Source: Mesorhizobium sp. PAMC28654 (GTDB taxonomy: Bacteria; Pseudomonadota; Alphaproteobacteria; Rhizobiales; Rhizobiaceae). From it: a stretch of DNA of 64,000 nucleotides. The translations under genes and the position numbers were made by a program. The notes beneath the pieces were generated by a model. That model had not been told where the DNA came from and ran no database searches. It saw nothing but the letters and a program-made list of their open reading frames with translations. Positions 8,838-17,900 of this stretch are shown in pieces (the first letter of the stretch is position 1; each line of letters begins with the position of its first letter). The stretch lies in contig NZ_CP085135.1 of assembly GCF_020616515.1 (NCBI RefSeq), positions 5,503,001 to 5,567,000 on the forward strand, given 5' to 3'.

Positions 8838-9860
8838 TCAGGCCGCCAGCTTTCGCTGCGTGCCCAGCGCTTCCTCGACCGTGTCCATGAACATCTCGGC
8901 GCAGGCTTTCCAGCTGTAGCGCATGGCGCGTTCGCGCGCCTGATCGCGGCTGACGTTGAGCGCGGCCAGCGCGGCTTCCCTGAGATCGTTCGACACCGCG
9001 CCGCCAATACCGTCGCCGACGATGTCGATCGGCCCGGTGACCGGATAGGCGGCGACCGGCGTGCCGCTGGCCAGCGCCTCGATGATGACGTTGCCGAATG
9101 TGTCGGTGCGGCTGGGGAAGACGAAGACGTCGGCCGAAGCGTAAATCTCGGCCAGTTCGTCATTGGGGCGGTGGCCGAGGAAATGGGCGTCGGGATATTT
9201 CGCCTTCAGCTTGGCGAATTCCGGGCCTTCGCCGACGATCACCTTGCTGCCGGGCAAATCGAGGTCGAGGAAAGCGGAAAGGTTCTTTTCGATGGCGACA
9301 CGCCCGACGCACAGGAACACCGGGCCGGGGAAGCCGAGGTCCTTCTTCTTGTCGGGACGGAAATGGTCGGTGTCGACGCCGCGCGTCCATGGCCTGAGCT
9401 TGGTGAAGCCGCGCGCCGCGAGATCGTCGGCGAGCGACTGGGTTGCGACCAGCGTGCCCTGTCCGGAATTGTGGAAGTCGCGCAGCCAGCGATAGGCCCA
9501 GCTTTCCGGAACCGGAAGGCGGGCGCTGAGGTATTCAGGAAAGCGGGTGTGGTAGCTGGTGGTGAACGGCCGGCCGGCGTTGCGGCAATAGCGCCGCGCC
9601 ATGTAGCCGAGCGGACCCTCGGTGACGATGTGGATATGATCGGCCTTGCGCGCCTCGATCAGGCGAGCGACGTGACCTGGCGTGGTCAGCGCCAGCCTGA
9701 TGTCGGGGTAGGTCGGCAAGGGCAGGGTGCGGAAAATGTTGGGTGTCAGGAAGTCCACCTCGACGTTGAAGGACTTCAGCGTCTCCGTGAGCCGTTCGAG
9801 CGTATGGACGACGCCGTTGACTTGCGGGCGCCAGGCGTCGGTGACCATCAGGATGCGCAT
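8838..9860 (-). CDS. Glycosyltransferase family 4 (GT-B), mannosyltransferase-like
   Basis: 340 residues from the ATG at 9860 (MRILMVTDAWRPQVNGVVHT). It has the GT4 layout: the acceptor-side N-domain with the glycine loop PQVNGVVHTL, then the nucleotide-sugar side with CVGRVAIEKNLSAFL, VIVGEGPEF and the E-x7-E region SRTDTFGNVIIEALASGTPV. The closest recognisable group is the GDP-mannose or UDP-sugar dependent enzymes that glycosylate glycolipids; donor and acceptor are not predictable. No signal peptide is present, so it probably acts at the cytoplasmic face of the membrane. The longer in-frame extension upstream has no homology and was rejected. Confidence 0.88.
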   Translation of the reverse strand: MRILMVTDAWRPQVNGVVHTLERLTETLKSFNVEVDFLTPNIFRTLPLPTYPDIRLALTTPGHVARLIEARKADHIHIVTEGPLGYMARRYCRNAGRPFTTSYHTRFPEYLSARLPVPESWAYRWLRDFHNSGQGTLVATQSLADDLAARGFTKLRPWTRGVDTDHFRPDKKKDLGFPGPVFLCVGRVAIEKNLSAFLDLDLPGSKVIVGEGPEFAKLKAKYPDAHFLGHRPNDELAEIYASADVFVFPSRTDTFGNVIIEALASGTPVAAYPVTGPIDIVGDGIGGAVSNDLREAALAALNVSRDQARERAMRYSWKACAEMFMDTVEEALGTQRKLAA

Positions 9861-10076
9861 GGCGGCCCTCTGCTCGAAAGGTCGTTGTCTGTCTTGGAAC
9901 GATGCCGAAACGGCGACCAGCTTGCTGCTCGCGCTTCGCTCCAGCGCACCCGGGCGGGCACGCGGTCGTGGCGAGGCGGCAGGACCGAATCGAATGATAT
10001 CGCGCGCTTCATGCGCGCTCTTCACCATGCTTTCATGACGGGCGGATGAAGGCCCAACCTGCAATTGCACGATCGG

Positions 10077-11486
10077 TCAGGCGGGAACCTTGATGACGGC
10101 GCGCAGGCCGCCGAGCGGGCTGTCGTCCAGCGTGATGTCACCGCCATGGCTGCGGGCAATGTCGCGGGCGATGGAGAGGCCGAGCCCAGTGCCGCTGGCG
10201 TCGAGGTTGCGGGCCTCGTCGAGCCGCACGAACGGCTTGAACACATCCTCTCGCCGGTCGGCCGGGATGCCTGGGCCGTCATCGTCGATGGTCACGAGCA
10301 GGGTGCCGCGACCATGCGTGGCGTTTACATCCACCGTCTTGGCGTAGCGGAAGGCATTGCCGATGACGTTGGACATCAGGCGGGCAAAGGCATTGGGCCG
10401 CACATGCACATCGCGGTCGCCGGCAAGCGTGGTCGACAGCTTGCGCTTGCGCAGCCTGGCTTCCTCGCCGAGCTTCTGGAAATAGGCTTCGAGATCGAAG
10501 CGGCCGGCGTCTTCCGAGGCCTCGCCGCGCGCGAAAGCGAGATAGCCCTCCAACATCGACTGCATGTCGTCGATATCCTGGTTGAGCGCCTTGGTGTCGG
10601 CCCTGCTGCCAGCCAGCGCCAACTGCAGCTTGAAGCGGGTCAGGATGGTTCGCAGATCATGGCTGACGCCGGTCAGCATGGCGGTGCGCTGCTCGATCTG
10701 GCGTTCGATGCGCTCTCGCATCTGGATGAAGGCGAAGCCGGCGCGGCGAACCTCCTCGGCGCCGCGCGGGCGGAAATCGCGCGGCATCGGCCGGCCCTTG
10801 CCGAAACTCTCGGCCGCTTCGGCCAGTGTCAGGATCGGGCGGATCTGGTTGCGCAGGAACGGAATGGCGATCATTAGCAGCACCAGCGAGGTGCCGACCA
10901 TCCAGATCAGGAAGATATGGGTGTTCGACGCATAGGCCTGGCTGCGGCGGACGAAGACGCGCAGCACCTTGCCTTCGAGCTGGACACGGACCTCGACGAT
11001 GTTGGAATTGCCGACCGTGTCTATCCAGAACGGACGGTTGATCTGGCGGGTGATCTCGGCCGATAGCACATCATCCAGAATAGAGAAAAACGGTTTTGGA
11101 CCGGGCGCGGGCAAGGGGTCGGGCGGTAACAGGTCGACCTTCAGCTGCATGCGGTCCTGGGCAATGCGGATGATGTTGGCGTAGTCGACGTCGTGCGGAT
11201 AAGTCTCCATCATGTCGATGATGGCGGCGATGTCACGGACCGTCGCCTGCGACAGGCGCTGCGTCACGGTTGCCCAATGGCGTTCCATGAAGACGAAGGC
11301 GACGACCGACTGCAGCAGGATCATCGGCGCGATGACGATGATCAGCGAGCGGGCATAGAGCCGCTTCGGCATATAAAGCGAAACCAGGCGCCAGAACCGA
11401 TTCCAGGCGCGCGGCACCGCCTTCAGCGTCCGCGTCGCGCGTGCGCTCAAGCCAGTCCCCGGCTGTTCCAGTTCCGTGGTTGCCAT
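10077..11486 (-). CDS. Sensor histidine kinase (EnvZ-like), separated from its response regulator
   Basis: 469 residues. A transmembrane helix at about 44-67, a periplasmic loop and a second helix at about 191-211 are followed by HAMP, a DHp domain with phospho-acceptor His276 in LTGVSHDLRTILTRFKL, and an HATPase_c domain (N-box SNVIGNAFRYAK, G-boxes DDDGPGIP and GTGLGLSIARDIA). Upstream, at 11535-11552, lies the antisense of codons RLSVE-stop, the 3' remnant of a response regulator gene whose intact copy is now at 37628-38347. The two were therefore an RR-HK operon with a 48-base spacer before the 26-kb element inserted between them. The kinase has lost its native promoter and now sits downstream of the element's left end. 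Confidence 0.92.
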   Translation of the reverse strand: MATTELEQPGTGLSARATRTLKAVPRAWNRFWRLVSLYMPKRLYARSLIIVIAPMILLQSVVAFVFMERHWATVTQRLSQATVRDIAAIIDMMETYPHDVDYANIIRIAQDRMQLKVDLLPPDPLPAPGPKPFFSILDDVLSAEITRQINRPFWIDTVGNSNIVEVRVQLEGKVLRVFVRRSQAYASNTHIFLIWMVGTSLVLLMIAIPFLRNQIRPILTLAEAAESFGKGRPMPRDFRPRGAEEVRRAGFAFIQMRERIERQIEQRTAMLTGVSHDLRTILTRFKLQLALAGSRADTKALNQDIDDMQSMLEGYLAFARGEASEDAGRFDLEAYFQKLGEEARLRKRKLSTTLAGDRDVHVRPNAFARLMSNVIGNAFRYAKTVDVNATHGRGTLLVTIDDDGPGIPADRREDVFKPFVRLDEARNLDASGTGLGLSIARDIARSHGGDITLDDSPLGGLRAVIKVPA

Positions 11487-11534
11487 TCGATCTTTCGCTC
11501 ATACGCGGCCTTTCAGCAGGCCACGGGCGTCATT

Positions 11535-11552
11535 CTATTCCACGCTGAGCCG
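11535..11552. repeat. attL, left attachment repeat
   Basis: CTATTCCACGCTGAGCCG. The minus strand reads CGG CTC AGC GTG GAA TAG, which encodes RLSVE-stop and is presumed to be the original chromosomal 3' end of the response regulator. It differs from attR at two third-codon positions. The fully shared core is CTGAGCCG. Confidence 0.8.
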
Positions 11553-12164
11553 TTCTGGAACAGCCGTGGCAGTTCAAGTGGTTAGGCTGTCAAACGTTGT
11601 GCTATCGGTCATTGATAACAAAGGTTTTATTCCCAAATTGTCAAACCAGCTTTCGGGTTGCCGCGTTTCGCTTGAGAGGTATCAAGGTCCATATATGCCT
11701 TTTTCTCGAACTCAACAGGGCTGAGCAGCAGCGGGTGCCTGTCAGACGCCTAGAATGGCGAAGAGACTCTAAATTCCGTTGCAGAGCGCCCTGGCCGGTC
11801 TCTGCGAGACCGAGAATCTATCCCGACTGACGAACTGCCGCTGACGCCGATGCCACATGATGACTGCAGCGAAGGCGGCGATTGCACAACGTCACATGGT
11901 ATACGCCGCAATTCGGAACTGAGATCCCGCCGCCTTCAATGGTAACACTTCGACCGTTCAGGCACCTACGTCGTTCCAACCTGGTGCGCCAGAACCAAAT
12001 AAACAACAGCAGGGTCCACAGCAGGGCGCAGCTACAAGCAGATGAGAATGCTCGAATCATTTATCATCAGCTTGCGATATTTTGAGCGGCTTAGTAGAAA
12101 TTGCCGGGGCATCCTCGCTCCGACTTGAGCGTCTGATTTCGAGCGAAATAAGTTTGGGGGAATT
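11553..12164. other. Left end of the element, mostly non-coding
   Basis: 612 bases between attL and the helicase remnant. They contain the IS3 scar at 11627-11737 and a TGTCAAAC motif at 11588 that also occurs in the palindrome at the integrase end, where it may be an integrase arm-type site. The base composition from 11760 to 12160 is AT-richer than the core chromosome. No other gene is supported. Confidence 0.5.
11627..11737 (-). pseudogene. Remnant of an IS3-family OrfB C-terminus
   Basis: The minus strand encodes a piece containing LLLSPVEFEKKAYMDL and ending in TIWE-stop. This resembles the C-terminal SPVEFEKKA motif of IS3-family transposases of a group different from the four copies elsewhere in this window. 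The upstream catalytic core is absent, so only a scar remains. Confidence 0.5.
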
Positions 12165-12725
12165 TTGGCTTCCTATACGCAAGTTCAGGGTCATTACCAT
12201 AGCCATCGAATTACCTTGGATGGCTTCGACCAGGACGCATTCACACGCTCACTGACCGCGGCGCGGGTCGAGATGAATCCGCATCAAGTCGAAGCCTCTT
12301 TGTTCGCCCTGAAGTCGCCGCTCTCGAAAGGTGTGCTCCTGGCCGACGAGGTCGGTCTCGGCAAGACGATCGAAGCTGGTCTCGTCATGGGTCAGAAGTG
12401 GGCTGAGCAGAAGCGCCGCATTCTTTTGATTGTCCCGGCCTCCCTACGTAAGCAATGGGAGCAGGAGCTGCGCGAGAAGTTTTCGTTGCCTGCAACGATT
12501 TTGGAGTCGGCTACCTATAAAGTCTTGAAGAAGGAGGGGCACGCCAAGCCGTTCCGCGATTCTCCCGGGATCATCATCTCAAGCTATGAGTTCGCCGCGC
12601 GGTGTTCGGACGAACTCGCCATGACCAAGTGGGATCTGGTCGTGTTCGACGAAGCCCACCGGCTGCGCAACGTCTACAAACTGTCCGTCGTCAGATCATT
12701 TGGCTCAGATTGGATCGCAGATTAG
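12165..12725 (+). pseudogene. N-terminal fragment of a SNF2/DEAH helicase
   Basis: Starts at TTG 12165 behind GGGGG. The sequence MNPHQVEASLFALKSPLSKG leads into Walker A (LLADEVGLGKTIEAGLVMG), motif Ia (IVPASLRKQWEQEL) and Walker B (LVVFDEAHRLRNVYK). Homology stops right after the DEAH motif, and the next 14 residues to the stop at 12725 are foreign. SNF2 helicases of this kind are common in phage-defence loci, but no other defence gene is present. The motor lacks its second RecA lobe and is dead. Confidence 0.85.
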
Positions 12726-12772
12726 CGGAGTGTCGGCCTCATTGGCCTGCTGCCGGTTTTTCGGACACCCGG

Positions 12773-13635
12773 TTAAGCTAGCATAGCTTGCTCCTCGAAC
12801 TCGTTGGGGCTGAGATAGCCCAGCGTCGAGTGCCTTCGCCGAGGGTTATAGAAGCATTCGATGTAATCGAACACATCTGCCTTGGCGTGATCCCTCGTCC
12901 TGTAGACCTTGCGGGCTGTCCGCTCGGTTTTGAGCGACGAGAAGAAGCTCTCCATCGCAGCATTGTCCCAGACGTTGCCGGACCGGCTCATCGAGCAGGT
13001 AATGCCGTGATCGGCCATCAGGCGCTGGAACTGCTCGCTCGTATATTGCGACCCCTGGTCCGAATGATGGAGCAGGCTGTCTGGCTTGCCTCGGCGCCAG
13101 ATCGCCATGATTAGGGCGTCGGTGACGAGTTGGGCCGTCATCTCGGCCTTCATCGCCCAGCCGACGACACGCCTGGAGAACAGGTCGACGACCGCCGCAA
13201 CATAGAGCCATCCTTCGGCGGTCCAGATGTAGGTGAAGTCGGCAATCCACTTCTGGTTCGGAGCAGCAGCTTCGAAGGCGCGATCAAGGAGATTGTCCGA
13301 CACGGCGGCTCGCTCGCCAGTGTCCTTCGGTAGCCCGCGGCGCCGAGGCCGGGCACGCAAGCCGTTCTCCCGCATGAGCCTCTCGACGCGATGAAGACCG
13401 CAGGAGACTCCCTCAGCCAAGACGTCGTGCCAGACGCGACGGGCGCCATAGGTGCGCGGTCGCTGCTCTTGAAGCTCCGGTCGATCCTGGGAACGAGCAT
13501 CTCGTCGTGCTGGGACCGGGCGCTGGGGCTGCGGTTGAGCCAGGCATGGAAGCCTGAGCGCGACACATCCAGCGCATTGCACAGCCATGCCACCGGCCAG
13601 ATCGAACGGTGCTTCGCGATAAAGGCGAACCTCAT
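12773..13635 (-). pseudogene. IS3-type B OrfB transposase, frameshifted
   Basis: The N-terminus reads MRFAFIAKHRSIWPVAWLCN from an ATG at 13635 that overlaps the orfA stop. At about 13453-13458 an extra GC pair shifts the frame between KSSDR and TYGARRVWHD. The rest, with DDE residues in WIADFTYIWTAEGW, HHSDQGSQYTS and AMESFFSSLKTE, continues in another frame to a stop at 12773. The enzyme is broken unless the frameshift is a sequence error. Confidence 0.85.
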
Positions 13636-13922
13636 ATCGCATCCCTCGCGAAGTAGGCTGCGGCCTTTTTTAGGATGTCGCGCTCCGCCTTCAGCTTAGT
13701 AACTTCCCGACGCAGCCGGTCAATCTCCTGCTGCTCAGGCTTCATTTGACCATGGCCGGGAAAGGCATGCTGCGGGTCAGCGCTCGTCTCGCGGACCCAC
13801 TTGCGCAGCACATTCTCATGGAGATCCAAATCACGGGCCGCCTGCGCCACCGCAACGCCCCGATCCTTCACCAATCTCACCGCCTCAAGCTTGAACTCGC
13901 GGCTGAACTTCCTTCTCTGCAT
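13632..13922 (-). CDS. IS3-type B OrfA
   Basis: 96 residues from an ATG at 13922: MQRRKFSREFKLEAVRLVKD, a helix-turn-helix (GVAVAQAARDLDLHENVLRKW) and a C-terminal coiled coil (EIDRLRREVTKLKAERDILKK). It is unrelated at sequence level to OrfA of the other IS3 copies. Longer in-frame starts fall inside the adjoining IS copy 2 and are artefacts of the junction. Confidence 0.88.
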   Translation of the reverse strand: MQRRKFSREFKLEAVRLVKDRGVAVAQAARDLDLHENVLRKWVRETSADPQHAFPGHGQMKPEQQEIDRLRREVTKLKAERDILKKAAAYFARDAI

Positions 13923-13966
13923 TCCCACTCTCTGGACTTGCTTCGGTAAAGTGGAGAGCGGGTTGC

Positions 13967-14828
13967 TCATTCGGCGGCGTTTCGCTCGAACTGCATCGGG
14001 CTGATGTAGTCGAGCGCGGAATGCCGCCGGATGGGATTGTAGAAGCCGTCGATATATCGGGCAATGGCGGCTTGGGCATCGGCGCGGGTAAGGAAAGAGG
14101 TGCGCCAGATCAGTTCAGTTTTCAGCGTCTTGAAGAATGTTTCGACCATGGCGTTATCAAAGCAATTGCCCTTGCCTGACATTGAGATGATGACGCCGGC
14201 GGCACGCAATTCGGCTTGGTAGTCGATAGAACAATATTGGCTGCCGCGGTCGGAGTGGTGAATGAGGCCGGGTTCCGGCTGCCGCATGACGAACGCCTTG
14301 TTGAGCGCTGCCAGAGCCAGGCTGCGGTGTAGCCGGTTGCCAGCAGCCCAGCCAACGACCTTGCGGGCAAACAGATCGATGACGACAGCAAGGTACAACC
14401 AGCCCTCCCGCGTCCAGATGTAGGAGATGTCGGCACCCCATTTCTGGTTGGGACCAGTGGCGGCAAATCCTGGTCGATGACATTGGGGGCAACCGGAAAG
14501 GCGTGTTCGCTGTCCGTCGTGCGCTTGAACCGCCGCTTCTGTCTTGCCTGGAGGCCATTCTCCCGCATCAGACGCGCCGTTCGTCGCGCCGGCCAATGGC
14601 AAAGCCATTGTCTTGCAGTTCCCGCGTCATGCGCGGGCTACCATAGGTTCCGTTCGACAGCGCGAACGACGATCGCACATGCGCCAGCATTATCATGTCG
14701 TCGCGCTGCCGGCGGCACGCCGGCCGGCGCCCCCAGGCAAAGTAGCCGCTCGGGCTGACACCCAGCGTCGCGCACAAACGGTCCACAGGGAAATCCTTCT
14801 TCGCCTGGTCGATGAGCGCGAACCTCAC
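13967..14828 (-). pseudogene. IS3 OrfB transposase (copy 2), two frameshifts
   Basis: From the start at 14828 the frame is normal through GFAIGRR. Two extra bases near 14587 then give a premature stop at 14568. One missing base near 14465 shifts the frame again, so the catalytic half (FAATGPNQKWGADISYIW to the end) cannot be read from the native start. It is the only defective copy of the four. Confidence 0.9.
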
Positions 14829-15118
14829 CGACTTCCCTCCTTGACGAAAAAAGCCGTCGCCCGTTTCAAGATATCCCGCTCCTGCCGAAGGATTTCATTC
14901 TCCCGCCGCAGCCGTTTCAATTCAGCGGCGACATCAGCATCAGGCGGACGCCCAGGATCGCCCATCTCACGATCCAGCTGCCGACCCATCCATCGCGTCA
15001 GCGTCGAGAAACCAACACCAAGATCCTCCGCGATCTGCCGCTTCGTCCGACCGCTCGTTCGCACAAGGCCAACCGCCTCCGCCTTGAACGCATCCGTAAA
15101 CTGTCTCTGTTTCGTCAT
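14825..15118 (-). CDS. IS3-family OrfA (copy 2)
   Basis: 97 residues, identical to OrfA of copy 1, including the T TTT TTC frameshift heptamer before its stop. With its OrfB broken it can only supply the DNA-binding subunit or a regulatory OrfA. Confidence 0.92.
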   Translation of the reverse strand: MTKQRQFTDAFKAEAVGLVRTSGRTKRQIAEDLGVGFSTLTRWMGRQLDREMGDPGRPPDADVAAELKRLRRENEILRQERDILKRATAFFVKEGSR

Positions 15119-15170
15119 CGAGGTCGCCTTTCATCAGAAGGAAACTCTCCACTTTTTCGGGGCAAGTCCA

Positions 15171-17219
15171 TTACATGAGATCGTTTCGACGGGAGACGGC
15201 GATGCCGCTGCAATGGAGGCCGGCATCCGCAAGGCGGCCGGGCTGCGCGATCAGCTGAAGGCGTTGCTTGAGCCTGTAATGGCTCGCACTGAACGGGTGG
15301 GTGGACTGGCACTGAACCGCTTTGATAACGGCACCACACCGCTGCGCGCGCCCCTGTCAACCCTGGACGTAGCTGCCTATAAACATCTTGTTGGTTCGTT
15401 CGAAGACAAGCAGCGCAGCGAGGCCTTGGCGTATTGGTCCTCCGTGCCCCTGCCGGCCCAGTCCCTGGGCGTGGGGTATGCAGCTTGGCGCGGTCGCGAG
15501 TTCAAGCCGATGAAGGGCCTAGTGACAGTCAACGAGACTATGAAGCGCAAGCTGGACGCGCCGGCCGATTGGCCCGACGCCAAACTCCGAGCACTCGGTT
15601 TGGCTGCGCCTCCAGAGCAACTCGCAATGCCTTGGGTAGCACCGTCGCTCGCTTGGTGGCCCCTTCAGGGAGGCTGGGCCGGGCAGGTTGCCGATCCGAA
15701 GCTACTGATGTTCAGTCGGTTTAAGGCGACGCCCCCGAGCGTTGCGGCCTTGTTGAGCTTCGGTGTGGAGTCGCGGTGGCTGAAGGGAGACCGCGGCGGC
15801 TATGAGATATATGTTAAACGGCGCAGGCTGAAGCTGTCGGACACTCCAAATCCGGTCATGGCTGCCTTCCATCCGTCACCGTGGCTGATCCTAAACACCG
15901 ATCCTTTGGCGGCCGCCGGAGTTGGCGCGAGTCTCACGAACGTGCGACGCCGCATGCGAGAGCAAATTGCCAAAGCTCTGAGGGAATTGAGACCGGCCAT
16001 CCATGTGGATCGCGGGACGGCCAAGACGCGGCGGCGACACCGACCGATTGGACGTCTCCTGCCCGCCCTTGAGAAGCGGGTCGGCACAGCGGAGACCTCA
16101 GCCGACGCGTGGGAAAGAGTCGTCGGCGCCGACGCGAAGGCAGCGTTGGCACTGAACGCCTGGAGGCTCACCCCGGCACTAAACTCCATCTCGCCGGTCG
16201 AGTTATCCGATCTTGCTGACTACGCTCTGTCGGCGCCTGGTGTCATCGCCGGGCGAGCGCTTCTTCGCCACGCCGCAGGGGCACTTGGCGACGGTTATCC
16301 GGCGCTAGTCAGGTTGTGCTGGCAGGGCCTCCGGGCTTACCTCGATAATCCAGTGATGCTCGCGGCGCTGGGCGGCGCTAGCAGTGTCGAGGGCGTTATG
16401 AGGGGCGCCCGGGACGGCAATCTTGAAAGCGTGCTAGACGAGCATTTCTGGATCCAGTCCCAGAGCTTGTCTACGGCTCAGGCCATGGCAGACGACCTAC
16501 GCGCTACCCTGACTCTCGTGGCTGGCGGCTTCAACTTCCATCCTATCGGGGAGGGCAAGCGTATTCGGCTTCGTTGTCACGTCGCGGTCCCTTTTGGCGA
16601 CGCGGAGTCTGCTGCGGCCGAGCCCGGTGAAGAGGAGCGGACGCCCGTCCGGCCGGATGAGGTGCGAAGAAGCTTCAATACCCCGTTCTGGCCGCACGTG
16701 CTGGTGACGACCTCTGTCGGCCAGGAGGGGCTGGACTTCCATCCATGGTGCTCTCGCGTCGCGCATTGGGATCTCTCGTCCAATCCGCTGGATCTGGAAC
16801 AACGGGAAGGACGCATTCAACGCTATGCAGGCCTTGCTGTTCGCCGCGGTCTAGCCCGGGAGATCGGGCCGATGCTGTGGAACGGTGAGGATCGCGCATC
16901 ACCCTGGATTCGGTTGGCTGCCATCGCTGAAGCTGACCACGGGGACTGGTCCGGGCTTCGCCCGTGGTGGATCTTCGACGGTGCAGAGATCACCCGCTAC
17001 ATATTCGAGCGCCCTTTCGGCCGAGACGTCAGCCGTTTTGCTGCATTGCGCGAGCAACGGTTCATCTACCGATTGGCGCTCGGGCAGCCCAACCAGGAGG
17101 ACTTCTTAGATATCTTGACTAGGACCGGTAAAGCGACCCTGGATCGCCTTCAGCCGCTCACGCTTGATCTGTCGGCCTTAGGGTTGCGACGGCTCACCGA
17201 GATGGAGGCCAGCTCGTAG
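15171..17219 (+). pseudogene. C-terminal part of a helicase (SF2 lobe 2 with a long insert)
   Basis: The frame is open from the IS boundary (first residues LHEIVSTGDGDAAAM) for 682 residues. Features are KALLEPVMARTERVGG at the lobe 1/lobe 2 border, a long middle segment of about 430 residues without clear motifs, and then motifs V-VI: HVLVTTSVGQEGLDFHPWC and NPLDLEQREGRIQRYAG. The final 140 residues are family-specific. Whether it belonged to the same gene as the fragment at 12165-12725 is unclear, because motifs Ib-III are missing and the two halves need not be collinear. There is no native start, so it is not expected to be expressed as a working enzyme. Confidence 0.8.
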
Positions 17220-17261
17220 GATCGCTGGGCTGAATCGTCATGCCAAGAGCCAAGTCGACAT

Positions 17262-17900
17262 TCACTTTTGTCGACGTTGCTCCAACTCTGCGACTATACG
17301 TTCCTCCAGTCGCCGCACAGGCAAGCGTTTGGTCAGAAATACCAGTTTTGCCGTTTCCTCCAGTTCCTCCGCGGCAAAGACGGCATCGCGGAAACTGCGC
17401 CCAGAAACGACCGGACCGTGATTGGCTAGCAGCACGGCTGCATGGTCATGCGCTTTGGCCAGCACCAGAGGCCTTATGTCGGATGAGCCCGGATGGGTGT
17501 AGGGAAGAAGCGGCACGCGCCCGACACGCATCACCACATAGGGCGTGATTGGCGGAATGGCGTCGTAGGGATCGGTATCTTCGAGACAGGAGAGCGCCGT
17601 GGCATAGGTCGAGTGAAGATGCACGACGCCCGACGATTGCGGCCGCGCTTCGTAGAATGCCATGTGAAGGGGAATCTCCTTGGTCGGAGCGTCACCCGAC
17701 AAGGGCTTACCTTTTTCGTCCAGCTTCGACAGTTTGCCGGGTTCGAGATAACCCAGGCAGGAATTTGTTGGCGTTACCAGGAAACCATCGGCAAGCCGTG
17801 CAGACAAATTGCCGGAGGAGCCAGCGGTGTAGCCGCGGATAAACAGCGACTCGCCCCAGCGGCAGAATTCGTCGCGAAGCTGCTGTTCTTCCAGGTTCAT
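17262..17900 (-). CDS. Class II aldolase family protein, OtnC-like 3-oxo-tetronate 4-phosphate decarboxylase
   Basis: 212 residues with the class II aldolase/adducin fold. They include the phosphate loop AGSSGNLSAR (residues 26-35), Glu75 (TKEIPLHMAF), the metal pair His94/His96 in VVHLHSTYATALS and a third His in LLANHGPVVSG (161). OtnC proteins decarboxylate 3-oxo-tetronate 4-phosphates to give dihydroxyacetone phosphate. The start overlaps the kinase stop by four bases. With the ApnL-like and ApsD-like genes opposite, the natural substrate could instead be a branched 3-oxo-acid phosphate. The family call is sure; the substrate is inferred. Confidence 0.82.
   Translation of the reverse strand: MNLEEQQLRDEFCRWGESLFIRGYTAGSSGNLSARLADGFLVTPTNSCLGYLEPGKLSKLDEKGKPLSGDAPTKEIPLHMAFYEARPQSSGVVHLHSTYATALSCLEDTDPYDAIPPITPYVVMRVGRVPLLPYTHPGSSDIRPLVLAKAHDHAAVLLANHGPVVSGRSFRDAVFAAEELEETAKLVFLTKRLPVRRLEERIVAELEQRRQK

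Larger units (their letters stand above)
12743..13932 (-). mobile_element. Second IS3-family element (type B), right end missing
   Basis: It contains orfA (13632-13922) and a frameshifted orfB on the minus strand. The left terminus is not fixed: it may begin near TGGCCTGCTGCCGG at 12743 or up to 55 bases further left, at the end of helicase homology. On the right only ten bases separate the orfA ATG from IS3 copy 2, so the normal terminal repeat there has been lost. The element is immobile as it stands. Confidence 0.75.
13933..15170 (-). mobile_element. IS3-family insertion sequence, copy 2 (1238 bp, no target duplication)
   Basis: The ends are the same TGGACTTGC type as in copy 1. The flanks do not match: CTC on the left, inside the type B element, and TTA on the right, inside the helicase C-terminal fragment. 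One side therefore underwent deletion or recombination after insertion. It differs from the other copies by an inserted CG/GC pair near 14587 and a missing A near 14465. Confidence 0.93.

Noticed and set aside
14544..15170. Reading the helicase fragment as starting inside IS3 copy 2 (one 891-codon frame)
   Set aside because: The first 209 codons are the antisense of the IS; the helicase homology starts only at 15171.
12165..17219. A DISARM- or BREX-like phage-defence system
   Set aside because: Only broken SNF2/SF2 helicase pieces are present; no methyltransferase, PglZ, DUF1998 or phospholipase D gene accompanies them.
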